A stretch of DNA of 64,000 bases from Branchiostoma floridae (Eukaryota > Chordata > Leptocardii > Amphioxiformes > Branchiostomatidae), in the NCBI RefSeq assembly GCF_000003815.2, contig NC_049989.1, positions 7,264,734-7,328,733 of the forward strand, read 5' to 3'. Below are positions 37,199 to 48,964 of the stretch, piece by piece (position 1 is the stretch's first letter; every line of letters starts with the position of its first letter). Under the pieces are notes generated by a model. The model made no database searches and was not told the origin of the DNA. It worked only from the letters and a program-made list of their open reading frames with translations. The position numbers were made by a program, and so were the translations under genes.

Positions 37199-38293
37199 TG
37201 ACCTTTTTAGTGCTCAATCATTAGAATATTCAGAATTCAATACAAAGAAATAATTATCAGTTTGTATAGTATAAAGTATACACAATGACATCATGAAGAT
37301 CAGTACTGAAGTGCCAGAAAACAACAAACTTTCTAGGTGTCTGAAATTCCAAATATCTCAGCAAATATTGTAGTAAATTCTCTAAGACACATCAACTAGC
37401 GGATATCATTCATGAACATTGGTTCTTTGCTACAATACAATGAATTCATTACTTGCACATTTTCTGAAATTCCAAAGAACATCCTAGCAATTTGTCTAAG
37501 ACACATTAACCGAGAGTTGAGGGTAACTGAGCTTTTTATGTTTATTGAGTTAATGTTTATGAAGATCCCCAGCTTATTCAAACTGCTGTGTATCCTCTCT
37601 AATGCTCAACTGGATACAAATCTCACTCTACATTTTTGTATACAGTCTGTAACCATTTTAACATTTTGTTCCCAAAATAACAAACTGATAAACTGGGTAA
37701 ACGCTTTTCTACAAAAAAGGGAGCGGAATAAACCCAGCTGTGAGAATTGCCTTGGACAAACGGTTAGAAGAGTCTTAGAGTGTGCCAAAAATGCAAAAAT
37801 ACTGCTTCAATTGTAGCAATTGAAAAACATCTATACATGTATATGAAATGTTGGCTCCTGTTTACAATTTTGTATTTGAATAATTAAATGTTATATATTG
37901 CTTGGATACTCCAGCAGGAAGAGGACAGTTTTACCAGTGTCCACCAAGCAATGGCCTCAGGGGACCATGGATAAGCAATGTCAACATGCAACTATTTCTT
38001 ACAATATATTTGCTGTTTTAGTATGATGGAAAACATATTCATGACATACTGTCAAGGTTTGCACACTTGTTAATCCTGTAAGCTTTGTATCAAAACAAAA
38101 GGTCTGGGTCTTTAAAAGGATTATATGGATGTAACAGTCCTTTTGATGACAAAATGGTTTCAATATTTTGTCAATGGCAAAAAAACAGTTAATTTACCAA
38201 GAATAACGCTACACATACAGATATGGTGCTTTTCAATACTTCTGATCAAGTCTGTTGCTGATAACTTAATCAATGTCTGACTTTACTTCACAT
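37199..38293. other. Intergenic region, KLHL to RSRC2
   Basis: AT-rich, with no recognisable exon on either strand. The convergent 3' ends of KLHL (+) and RSRC2 (-) face each other across it. Confidence 0.6.
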
Positions 38294-38299
38294 TTTATT
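38294..38299 (-). promoter_or_regulatory. Polyadenylation signal of RSRC2
   Basis: AATAAA on the minus strand, about 92 nt after the RSRC2 stop codon. Confidence 0.7.
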
Positions 38300-38390
38300 T
38301 AACATGTAACACAAGGAGTAGAAAACATTGCTGTAGTCACTCTGCCTAAAGTACTGCTCCATTTTACATGGGTAACAACTGTCTGTTTTG

Positions 38391-41300
38391 TTATAACGTG
38401 GGACCAGGTTGCCGTGCGGAAGAAAAGCCGAGTCCAACTCCCTTCTGGGTGTGAGTCGTGCCCCGTGCAAACTCGTACTGCGCCTCCAGAGAGCGGAACA
38501 GTTTCTCCTGCTCCTGTTGGATGTCTGGTCCCTCTGCCGGGCCCTGAAAACAGATCAACAATATCTAACTCAAAGTCCACTGACAACTACAGACAACTAC
38601 AACATTCATGTTGGCCACTTCTGTGATCTAACAAATATGGCTAAAACAGAAGTATTGGGGATGATTGGGAAAGGTAAAAAAGACAGCCTAGACTGCAACA
38701 AAACAGAGGTGGCAAATGTGACTGTACTCAGAGATCAAGAGTTAAAGGAACAGATTTTGATATGTAACAGCAAAGCAAGTTGAGGGCTTGACCATGCCTT
38801 AGATAAATATAAAGCTCTTTGACAGCTTTCTTTCTTTCTTTCTTTATTCATTAAAATCAACCTTACAGAGATTAATTACAACTGTGACTTGTGAAAGTAA
38901 TTAACATGGCCTTACATGACTTGCCCCACTGCCTGATGCCTCTCCATGGATTCCCATCAGTCGGCGGAACTTCGCCTGCGTGGCCTCGTCGTGGAACTTG
39001 GTTTTGTCCCAGACAGTACCCGCAGGAGCATCACCCTAAGATATAGGCAGAACTCAAATGACTAAAACAGTTGACATTGAACAAGTGTTGGTACATGCTA
39101 ATGAATGACAAAGTGAGTTAAATATTGTTATTCATTTAAGCTCGTGAAGAAAAGAAAAATATTGCTAGGTACAACATAATCAGAGAAAAACATCACAGAA
39201 TCCATTCAAATGGATCCAAACTACTAGTACTATGCAACAAAAGAGAAAGTTGTAAAGACCCGATGAGCTATATTGTTGGAATACAACTACAAGATACTTT
39301 ATCATAGCAATAGCAATAGCAGCTATCAGGTGATAAAATCTAAAGTAATCCAGCATTATTTCACAAGGTCTGTAGACTTACCTCTTTCTTCTCCTTCTTG
39401 CCAGCCCAGAGCAGTTTTCTTTTCTGCATCTGTTCTGCATACTTCATGGGGTTCACTGCAGTTGGGTTGTAGTAACTTGGTACCTGAGAACACACATACA
39501 ACAGGCAGTCATGAACTGTTACATTTAGTAAACTACTAGTATGCAAACCTTCTTAGTTGAAATTTTGTGTGTTGAAAAAAAAGATTCCAGCATTAGGACC
39601 ATGGGACTAAAGACTTTGAGAGACTTTGAGATTGAATACAGACTAAAGACTGGTGAAGCACAGTCTTCTGTAGTATGAAGATTTCACCTGTATGCCTGTC
39701 TCAGCAGCGACCTTCATCTGCATGGCCCTGGCAGCTGCACACACGGCCTCCTGCGGCGTCACCTGCTGTCCCGCCAGAAGGGGGTTCACTCCAGCGATGG
39801 AGGGGGGTGCACCTGCAGCAGCTGAAACACATACAGGTGCACATCTTTTTGGAATGCAGGAATGCAAGACAAAAATGTCATAAGACTCAATGACAAAGCA
39901 TGAGAAGGATTTCTCACAATATCTTGACATGTGTAAAGTATCAACACTGTCCAACCTTCACCACTCTCCAGTTTAGCCTCCATTTCAGCCTTTTCTCGTT
40001 CCGCCTTTTCCTGCTGTTTTTTCTTGGCTCGCTCCAGCCTTCTGCGCAGAGCGTCCTGTGCGTCCAGGGCAGGGTCACCGGTTGGACTGGCGCTGCCAGA
40101 GGAGGAACGGGACCGGTCCCGATGACCCGGGCTGCGACGGCGCCCACGTCCCCGCCCGCGACCACGCATGCCCCTGTGGGGACTGAACACAAACATTGTG
40201 TAAACATGTATGTAAGGAACCTGTAATAAAATAAAAGCTTCTGAAAAGCAACTTTTAATGTAAGACACATTTCTATAGGCAAAAATATTTGCTAAGGGAA
40301 GAGTAAATCAAGATGACAAGCTAAAGCCATTAAATCCTACTAGATGCATTCTTTGTAATGCTTTCTAGATGCAGTCTTCTACACTAAGTAATAACATGAG
40401 TCACATCAAGAAAATCATAGTCTGTGTGACAAAAAGTCTGCTATCCTGGGCTGTAACTGGCCCCTTCTCGCTAGGAGGTCAGCTGATGTCAGGCGGCCTG
40501 CTATAAGCAAGATCTAATCAGGCTAAGAAAATTACATATAACAAGATATAGAACCAACCTTCTCCGGCGAGGGGGTGACCTCCGATGATCTCTCCTGGGT
40601 ATGGGTGACCTCGAATGACGCCTCCTTGGAGATCTTGACCTCTTGCATACAAATGGTGAGCGCGACCGTGACCTTCTACGAGGAGATCTTGATAGCTTGT
40701 TTGGTGATCTTGAGTGCCTTCTGGGTGATCTTGACCTTGATTTTGAGCCCCTGTGATGAGGTGACTTGGATCTAGCTGGGCTGAGCGACCTGGATCTTGA
40801 TTTTAAATGCTTCTTTGACCCTGATTTTGATCTGTGAGGAGAGGGTGATCTTGATGATGAATGCCTCCTGTCTGGAGATGGTGACTTGGAACGCCTCCGT
40901 GCCTCTCTACAAATCAGAGAAACACAGGAATATTATTGGATGTTTTATAAGATTTTCAGGAATTTTCGAGAACAATCAATATCAAGATCACAAGATCAAT
41001 CCAATTTTTAACTGACAGGAACCTGGATGGAACTAAATGTAGAAAATATTTTCATTGACAAAAGCATATTTGATACAAGGAATCTTACTGATCCCATAGC
41101 TCAATCCACTTATACACTTCAACCAAAATATATGACTGCAAAATTTAACTCGCAAAATTGCTGCCATCATCTTAAAGAAGCAGCCACTCTCTTACTGACT
41201 AAACTTATCATTTGATATAAAACTGGTTTATTGTTTTATATATTACATACAAAGGAGACTTGATCATACCTGGGAGGTGACCTTGAATGTGATCTCCGTC

Positions 41301-44300
41301 GTCTCCTGTTTGGTGACCTGCGCAAGTCCCTCCTGTCCTTGGGTCTGCCTTTCTCCCAGTCTCGAGACGACCTCCGAACTGGACTGTCCCGTGAACCACG
41401 TGCCCCGTCGCGAGAACGCCGTCTCCTGTCCGGAGATTTCAGTCTGTGCCTCCCCTCTGGAGACCCCTTACTCCTGTGTGCCTTCTTCTTTGGCGACCTA
41501 GACCTCTTACGCTTTGGAGAAGGGCTTCTTGATGATCTTGAACCTTTATAACCCTTCCTGGGCGAGACAGACCTTCTGGGTGATGGTGACTGTGATGTCC
41601 TTGACCGTCTTGGTGACCTTGAAACTTTTGGTAAACTCCTTGGTGATCTAGACCTTTTAGGAGACCTTGACATCTTGGATTTACTGGGAGACTTGGAGTA
41701 TCTGGGGCTGTTCTTATTGTGAGACTTCTCTCGTTGATCCACAGGTGAATGAGACTTCCGTGGACTCACACTTGCTGACCGCGACGATTCCCGTTGTCTT
41801 CTCGGGGATGGGCTACGATCAGATGCCGGGGATGCACCAGAGAGACGTCTGTCTGTTACAGACTTGTCCTGTTTTGGGAAGAAGTGGCGTCTTACAAGGG
41901 ATAATGCAACAAAACAAAATTAGTATCAAGAAGTGGCAAAGTTGTCCACCTGGAAGAGAAACAGACTAGAACCAAAGTTAAAGACTCATTTCTTTGCTTG
42001 TTGTGTGAGTTTTTTTATTATTTTTGCCATTGAACTCATTCCTCATACAGGTAGTCCAAGCTTTGCACCAGAAATCGTAGGGTTTTGTAAGATACTAAAC
42101 AATACAAACCCTGATACTTTTGCTAAAAAGCGTTTCTTTAGTATAGAGGATGTAGGAATGCTGATGCCTAAAATTGTGTTTTGTTAAGTTCAAATCCTTT
42201 GTACTCTATCTACATACTACATAGCCAAAGACCATATTATTGTGTTCTTGTTTTTGTTTTGTTTTCATTTCAAAGGCAGGCAAGGATAAGCATGATCACA
42301 GTGAGGAGTACCAAACCAATAACCGTCTCAGTCCTTCTTGTTACAAACCTAATGAAAGATAGACCTATGACTTACATATCACAAAAGTACACAATACGAT
42401 AAAGAATAAATACTTTTGCATACAAAAGAAGACTCACTCTGAGATGAGTACCAAGCAGCTATTTACCTGTAGCGGCCACTGGTCTAACAAGAAGGGCCGG
42501 ATGCTTTTGTCCCGGCCAGCTTCACTCGGAGTACTGGGCTCGCCGAGGCATGGTTTAAGCTGGTGCATAGTTCAGCAATTATAGAGGTGTTATTATGTGT
42601 TTTTATATCTCTTCCACTGTACTATGACAGTAGGCTATGCTTCAGTGCTCCTTCCAAGTGTGTACTTACATCATCTGAGATGCTAACTGCTAGCTGTTGT
42701 ACTTATATGCTACACTCACCTCCAGAACTTGTCTATTAATAAAGCAACATACAAAAAATCTTTGGAAATACAAACATTTTAGGAGAGATTCAAGAGAATA
42801 ATTGCACCAAAGTTGACCTGTAACCTCTATCCACATGTGGAAAATAAACATCATCTTTGCAACTTTTACCCAAGATTACTACATAAAAAATAGCTGTTGT
42901 GTTATGCCAAAGGGCAGTTTTAGCTGCTATTAATTTCCATACAGACACAGATTTAGATTTCAAGGCTTGTATCATGTAGACAGAGGTCCAGTCAATCCTG
43001 GAACAATTCTGAGACATGTGAAAAGAACATCTGAGAGAACATCTGTGTACTACGAGTTTTTCATGCATATGAAACTAGACACCACATAATATCACAATCC
43101 AAAGTTAGAAAACTAGTTGTTCTCCACTGCAAAGGAAGATATCCTGTGGGCAAAAACGTTGTTAATTTTCCTGGACTAGTTCTTGTTAACACAAACATAC
43201 AAAACTACAATCTCTACTATCAGTATAATAAACAAAGCATGCATATCCACAGGCTGTGACAGAAATATTACATGTATGCAACAAACCAGAATAGATCACT
43301 GTTGGAATTTGGGTCAAACTTGACTGACAAGTCTAACGATATCCCAGATATCAATACGTACAATGAATTACATACAGAACTTGAAACTAAGCATTTGCTG
43401 TGACTTTACAGTTTACAGTCATTGTTATAATCCCCAAATCAATTTTTCATGGTACTGTATGTGCAACCCTGCATTACTTAAGCATAAAATGATAAAATCA
43501 ATACAATAGCATGCTTGGCTGTTAGTTACAACTTACAAGCCTCTGAATGTAAAAGAGACAACTTTACCTCTGGGCCTTGCTGTAGGTCAGACATCTCAGC
43601 CTCCAGACCACTAGAACTAGCAGCTGCCTTCTGGCCTTCTCTGGTATACTGGGGCAGATTTTCTCGTGGCTGCAGAGTCACAACAGGGACCTATAAACAA
43701 TATCACTGAATTTTAAAATACAACTTCAAGGATGTGTTCTAAATACAAAATTCTTTTATAGTTAATGGCTTGCATGTGCAATGCCCCTGTTAAAGAGTAG
43801 CTATAAGACAAAGAATTTAAGTAAACTGGTCTAAAATACAAGCACAAATATATTCTATAAGTTATAGACTATAACTACAACATGTATAAATAGAGTAAGT
43901 TACTTCCTAACCTTCATAAAGAGTTCTGTCTTATCCCCCAAAATAAGTAAAATCTTGCAAACAAAATTGTAAGTTGAATGTGTAATGTAAAAGGGATTTG
44001 AATTTTTCATCAGTACAGTAGCATCTATATTGCCCTTGGCTTGACACCAAGTGCATAGGCTATGCTATGCAGCATAGCAATATTAAATCATTGGAAGACT
44101 TCTAATTGAACCACCGTAACCCCAAGGTGACAATGTGCTGTGGAAGCAATTTCCATCTCAGACATAATTTGATGAAACCGTACCAGCCAATAAATCATGC
44201 TGAACATTGCTGCTACTGCAGGACCTCATCACGTACTCGGGAGGCACATTTGCATGTAATTGAACATTGTATGTATGTTCCAAATGAACGGCCATGAAAG

Positions 44301-45320
44301 TGGAACCCTGCATACTAATGACAGGGAAGATATGCTCTACTAGATTTAGTAGGTATTGTTACAGTAGTGCTGTTCCATATCCCAAGAGAAAGATAAATAT
44401 TATTTTTCATGATGACCCCTCATGGAATGCGGTGAAGAAGTTGTTCGCTGTGTTTTAAGTTTACGATCAAATTGGATGTAGTAACACAATCAATGAATGC
44501 CAGACTTAGCACATGACTCCCTAAACACAAGACCACAATTTAACGTCCTATCCAGACATTATCCGGACAATAAAAGGCGGACATACATAGCGTTACAGCT
44601 TCTAAATATTACTTTACATGCTAACAAAGCCTTGTAACTCTAATTTTAACCTCTTTTTTTTCTCGGCAAGTATTTAGCAAAGTAATACTTTGAAACTAGA
44701 AGTAAGATAACGTTATATCATATGTGATATGTGTATAAAACTGTATAAACCAAGGGCGATGTCAATTAGACGGTCGCCCTACATTGGGGCGGCTTGGTAG
44801 TAAATAGCTGGGGGGAATTGGACTTCGGGCGACTTGACCTGTAACCTTTAAACTAAAATACAGGAGCCCAATTTTCGACCAAGTTGAAATGAAAATTATG
44901 CACCCCTACACACTCTATTCAAGTTTAACTATCCACGTCCTAATATCTTGATTTGTCTGCCTGTGTTAGCAAGGTTGAGTCTCTTTGTAAGAAAATATTA
45001 ATGAAATCATATACGTAACGTTAAGCATATTCATGTAACATCACAAACATGTATATGGGGGTAGACCGCCATATTTGGCAAGATATGTTTTCATGTTGTT
45101 CTCAGTCGGGCGCCCTCGAGGGCTACAAAACATTCAGGGTTTTAGCTCAAAATGTCGCCATAATTGCGTTTATCTGCCACACATTCTGTCAGAAAGTGTA
45201 ATATACAGTCTACGCTGTACATCTTACCTGCTTTTGTGACGGGAAAGGGCGAGGTTTCTCCGTGAAAGCTGAATCATTGGACTCGCTGCCTTCACTATCA
45301 TACCCAGCCAAGGCGTCCAT
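38391..45320 (-). CDS. RSRC2: Arginine/serine-rich coiled-coil protein 2, nine or ten exons
   Basis: Nuclear RS-domain protein, thought to act in RNA processing. Exons on the minus strand: 45320-45228, 43690-43568, 41868-41270, 40906-40559, 40173-39956, 39821-39688, 39483-39382, 39035-38916 and 38543-38391. All junctions are GT-AG and phases close, giving 629 aa, or 660 with a possible cassette exon at 42559-42467. The two large exons encode a long run of RS/SP/SPRR repeats. The C-terminal third identifies the gene: ALDAQDALRRRLERAKKKQQ, VPSYYNPTAVNPMKYAEQMQ, KFRRLMGI, and a terminal QYEFARGTTHTQKGVGLGF, each matching the conserved vertebrate RSRC2 tail. A Gly/Arg patch (RGRGRGRRR) links the RS and coiled-coil parts. 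The N terminus (MDALAGYDSEGSES) is not one I recognise from vertebrates, and an acceptor-like CCCAG sits directly before this ATG, so the start is the least certain part. Confidence 0.9.
38828..38851. repeat. (CTTT)n microsatellite
   Basis: Five or six CTTT units followed by ATTCATTAAAATC, in the last RSRC2 intron. On the minus strand it reads AATAAAGAAAGAAAG, so it could be the tail of an old retroposon, but no body is recognisable. Confidence 0.75.
42467..42559 (-). CDS. RSRC2: Possible in-frame cassette exon of RSRC2
   Basis: The minus strand shows an acceptor CACCAG before 42559 and a strong donor CAG|GTAAAT after 42467. The 93 nt between them are a multiple of three and open in the required phase 0 (LKPCLGEPSTPSEAG, then RPFLLDQWPLQ). 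The segment is clearly more GC-rich than the surrounding intron. Including it adds 31 residues before the RS region without shifting the frame. The acceptor has a weak pyrimidine tract, and 31 open codons alone are not significant. Confidence 0.4.
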
Positions 45321-45621
45321 CTGGGTGTCAGGGGACAGTACGTTTGATCATCAGGAATCATCTGTGTTACCAAGGAGCGTTGGTCTCTCGAGTCAACTTT
45401 TCATATCGTCAAAACATCCACATTTTGAAATATTTCAATGTTTATCGTAAAATTTTTTGTGGTGTGTCTTGAACTCCTACTAATATCCATTTGTAACCAA
45501 TCCCGAATTATCCGTGTATCTGTGAGGGACCCCCCTGAGTAATATTGCTTTGTCCCTCAAGTAAAGAGGAATCTCGTCTATTCTCGCGATAGCTAATCTC
45601 TATACGAGAGTTGTGTCCAAA
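45321..45621. promoter_or_regulatory. Bidirectional promoter between RSRC2 and MRPL50
   Basis: Only about 300 bp separate the two divergent start codons, so both genes must share this interval or use start sites overlapping it. No TATA box is seen. A CTCGCG-containing motif (TATTCTCGCGATAG, about 45577-45590) and CCAAAATGGCTGCG (45618-45631) are candidate elements. Confidence 0.6.
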
Positions 45622-47255
45622 ATGGCTGCGCCCTTGGTTGGAAAAACGTTTTTCAGGAATTTCTTCATTTTATCGAGAAATTCTCTTCACTTACAAAAGG
45701 TACTACTTTTTCCCAAGTGTCTTTTGCTCTATACATCACGCACAGTCGGTTTAGGTCTCATTTTTTACCGTATATCTTCATGACAATGTTGGCTTTTAAG
45801 TAGTGTGCGTGCATACGTCTTTGGTGGGGAGGGGGCCGGGGGTAGGCTGTGTATAATTTTCTAGGTACACCTTCCCGTCCTGAGATGTTGATAACGTTAA
45901 CAGTAGCAAGGACCCCCTTGGTAGAAGTTATTATTTTGAGACGAGCTCCACCTGTTTGAGGAGATGTCGTGGGCAGTATGTATTGTCGTTAAGTCTTGTG
46001 CAAAATTATGCATAATAAATTTGATAGCCATATAAAAGTCTTCTGCAAGTTTCTGACACAATGTGAATACAACATGTTGCACTAGTGAGGTTTCAAGTGC
46101 CACCAAACTGACCATACCAAATGGTCAACCATTTGGCATAGTGGTTAGCGGCATTTGTGAGCTGGGTTCGATTCCTGTCAGCCAGGAGACTATTTCTACT
46201 CGGCTCTTCCAGTTGTTTCATTGTAATGACGTTTGAATTTATGTTATGATTTGTGTTTTTGACTCATAAATTAATGTTTTTTTCTCTAATGTGATTCCCC
46301 ATGGAACAGGCAGCAGTGTGTGCCAGTAGCCGGGCCTACAGTGAAGGAGGAGGACTCCTGTCCAGTCTGTTTGGAGGGTCAGGTGATAAGGACCTAGCAG
46401 CAGCTGAACAGGAGGTTCAGGACATTCTGACACAGAGGTGTGTTAATCAATCATCAATGAGTCAGATGCCAACTTAATCTGACCAATGTCTGTTACTGAA
46501 ATGACAGCAGATCAAGGATGTTATATAACAAGCTGTTTTGTACTTAATTATGCATTTCTTGTCTCCAGACCCACAAGAAAGTCTAGAGCATACCAGCCAC
46601 CACCAGACCTACAGGATAGATTGGAAGGTATGGCAGCAGAAGTCAGAGGAGGACCAACAGAGAACTGGAGAAATGTCAGTGTGGAGAACATCAGGACTAA
46701 ATTCCAGGTATGGAAGTCAGCATTCTCCAGTGGTTTCAAAAACTGTTGTGTTTTTATCTATGGTATGCCTATTTGTTTATGACTGTCCTTAACAGTTGGT
46801 ATTATTTTTACTGTGACACTGATTTAGTATGTTTTGACGTTTGACACTGATGAGGGGGATATAATAACCTTAGTCACATTTAGGACTGCATCTTTCCCAT
46901 TATAGTGACACCTAGCAAAACCTGTCAGTATTGCACTGAGGAAAGTAGCAGGGCTACTGAAATGTTTGCAAGCAATTGCTATTGTTTGTGCCAAGAACCT
47001 TAATACCCAGTCCTGTCTGTCTTACTTGTGTATGACTTTGTTTCACAGGTTTTATCAAGATGCTACAAGGAGTTCGGCCATGAAGTTCCTAGTACTGAGC
47101 TGGCAAACATGAAAACCTTTCAAGATGTACTAGAGTTCTACAAAACAGCAGTAGTAGACAGTGATGTTTACAATCAGCTGATTGAAAAAGATCTTCCACC
47201 AAATGTCAACATCCAATGGGATGCCTATGATCATCTGGTAAAGAAGGATTCATAG
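45622..47255 (+). CDS. MRPL50: Mitochondrial large-subunit ribosomal protein mL50
   Basis: Component of the mitoribosome large subunit. Exons: 45622-45699, 46310-46437, 46569-46707 and 47049-47255; phases close, giving 183 aa. The N terminus is an arginine- and hydrophobic-rich presequence lacking acidic residues (MAAPLVGKTFFRNFF). SSRAYS near residue 38 fits a processing site. Family identity rests on SRAYQPPPDLQDRLE, NWRNVSVENIRTKFQVL, ELGHEVP-type spacing (here EFGHEVPSTELANM), DVLEFY and the terminal DLPPNVNIQW; these line up in order with vertebrate MRPL50. It is slightly longer than the human protein because of the N-terminal region. AATAAA at 47394-47399 and 47500-47505 are likely polyadenylation signals. 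Confidence 0.92.
46134..46175 (+). repeat. tRNA-derived SINE-like relic in MRPL50 intron 1
   Basis: A-box TGGCATAGTGG (46134-46144) and a perfect B-box GGTTCGATTCC (46165-46175). They are only 31 nt apart, about 13 nt shorter than in a real tRNA, so the anticodon arm is missing. It is a degenerate tRNA-derived sequence, not a functional tRNA. Confidence 0.5.
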
Positions 47256-47393
47256 GTGTAAGTTTCTTGCAAAAAAAGAGAACTATTTGAACTGGTAAAA
47301 TTGTCTTTTCTGAATGTTTTTCTGTAACCCAACTAGATCAATAGAAGATGATCGGGATATATACATACTAAAGATCACTGTGTGATTCGTGTG

Positions 47394-47505
47394 AATAAAA
47401 AAATTCCTGAAGACGTTAGCTATTAAACCTATTCTGCATTCAAGTCATTCAAATAGTATTTTGTAACCTCTGTATGCTATACTGTCCAATTCTATATCAA
47501 ATAAA
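47394..47505 (+). promoter_or_regulatory. Two polyadenylation signals of MRPL50
   Basis: AATAAA at 47394-47399 (about 140 nt after the stop codon) and again at 47500-47505. Alternative 3' ends are possible. Confidence 0.55.
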
Positions 47506-47609
47506 CAACTTGAAAGGAGTCTTTCTTGAAACTTCATTTTTTATAAGTTGTTAAGTCAAAAAAAGACACAGACTACCTGGTCCCAGCTCGATTCTACTCT
47601 CGCAGATAT

Positions 47610-47668
47610 CATTTTTTTTTTTTTTTTTTTTTTTTTCTTCTTTTTTTTCTTTTTTTTTTTTTCTTTGT
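47610..47668. repeat. Poly-T/TC tract running into an assembly gap
   Basis: Almost pure T with a few C, ending at the gap that starts at 47669. Confidence 0.95.
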
Positions 47669-47768
47669 NNNNNNNNNNNNNNNNNNNNNNNNNNNNNNNN
47701 NNNNNNNNNNNNNNNNNNNNNNNNNNNNNNNNNNNNNNNNNNNNNNNNNNNNNNNNNNNNNNNNNNNN
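47669..47768. other. Assembly gap (Ns)
   Basis: Exactly 100 Ns, which is a common placeholder length, so the true size is unknown. Confidence 1.
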
Positions 47769-48964
47769 CTATAGGCAGCCAGTATGGTCATCTCAATACA
47801 AATCAAAGTTTGATCTTAAGCACACATAAATTTATTCAACTGAGGCACCAGTAGAGTCAACAGCAAGCAATACACAAGATATCAGTAGGCTATGAAATGA
47901 AAGAACATCTCCCATGCAACAACATAGTGTAAGACTTGCACAGTTGTATCTATGGACCATTCATTGACAAAATGTACATCCAAATAACCTGGAAAATACA
48001 GTTTACACATTAACAGAAAGGGTTTCATATAGCATCTGTTCCAGTAAATACTCATGAAGCACAAATCAATTGAAACATTTACATATAGACTATAACATGT
48101 ACAGTCTATCCCAGGCTCACAAAAGAGCTGGCAATTTGAGGTATCATTACCTGGAGCTGCCATGTCTAGCAAAAATGCTGGAGATTCACTGCATATACAG
48201 AATTACAAAATACTCTATCAATTCCAGTACTGCATATCAAAATACATTCCTTGTGAAAATTAATATTGTATCTTCTTGCTTATCTAAAATACATGAATCA
48301 AAATGTAGAATGATTGTATGTACATTTGGAAGATTCACATTTGATATTGAGAAGTGGGCACAGCTGAACATTACCAGAACAGGGATCATACCAGTAATCT
48401 GAAAAAAAAGAATGCTGTCAACTGATCATAGCCAGTCTCACAAATACAACAAAAATATCAATTTTAGGTTCCTACAAAATAGAAGCGCACTAAACATCTA
48501 TAATATACAATACAGTAATAATAATTACCAACATATTAACTATTACATTAACAATGGAAGAAAATAAAATGTTGCCTAAAAGTATTTAAACAAAGTTTCC
48601 TTCTTATAAATATTACTAGTAACTGAATATCATTAACTGTGGCATAACATCTGAATGTATTTCAGCACCAATGTGCAAGTAGGAAAAAAAATTTAAAAAC
48701 TCTATACAAATTATCAAAACACGATGAAGGGACAACAGAATTCCAAGGAGCATAAGCTACTTTGTGTACCTATTTCTCTGAATATTGCCTCTAATTTCAG
48801 ATAAACATTTCTCTATTGCCATCAATTGTTTCTTCGGGGTTTAAGTGTTTTGCTGTACAGTATTTATTTTTGAGAAGAACATTGGCCTTTGGAGAAAGAT
48901 GATGGCAGCATTTGATATTCATCTGTGACACATTTGGCCATTTTTCTGGGTGAAATCTTAGTAC
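47769..48964. other. Convergent intergenic region, MRPL50 to CCDC62
   Basis: AT-rich, probably largely CCDC62 3'UTR (AATAAA on the minus strand near 48865 is a candidate signal). No exon is seen. Confidence 0.55.

Noticed and set aside
41277..41551. Plus-strand open frames opposite the RSRC2 RS-domain exon
   Set aside because: The minus-strand RS repeats with correct splice phases explain this sequence.
46130..46190. tRNA gene in MRPL50 intron 1
   Set aside because: The A-to-B distance is too short for an anticodon arm, so it is a relic.
47548..47829. Poly-Phe/poly-Lys open frames around the second gap
   Set aside because: They are low-complexity T/TC tract and Ns only.
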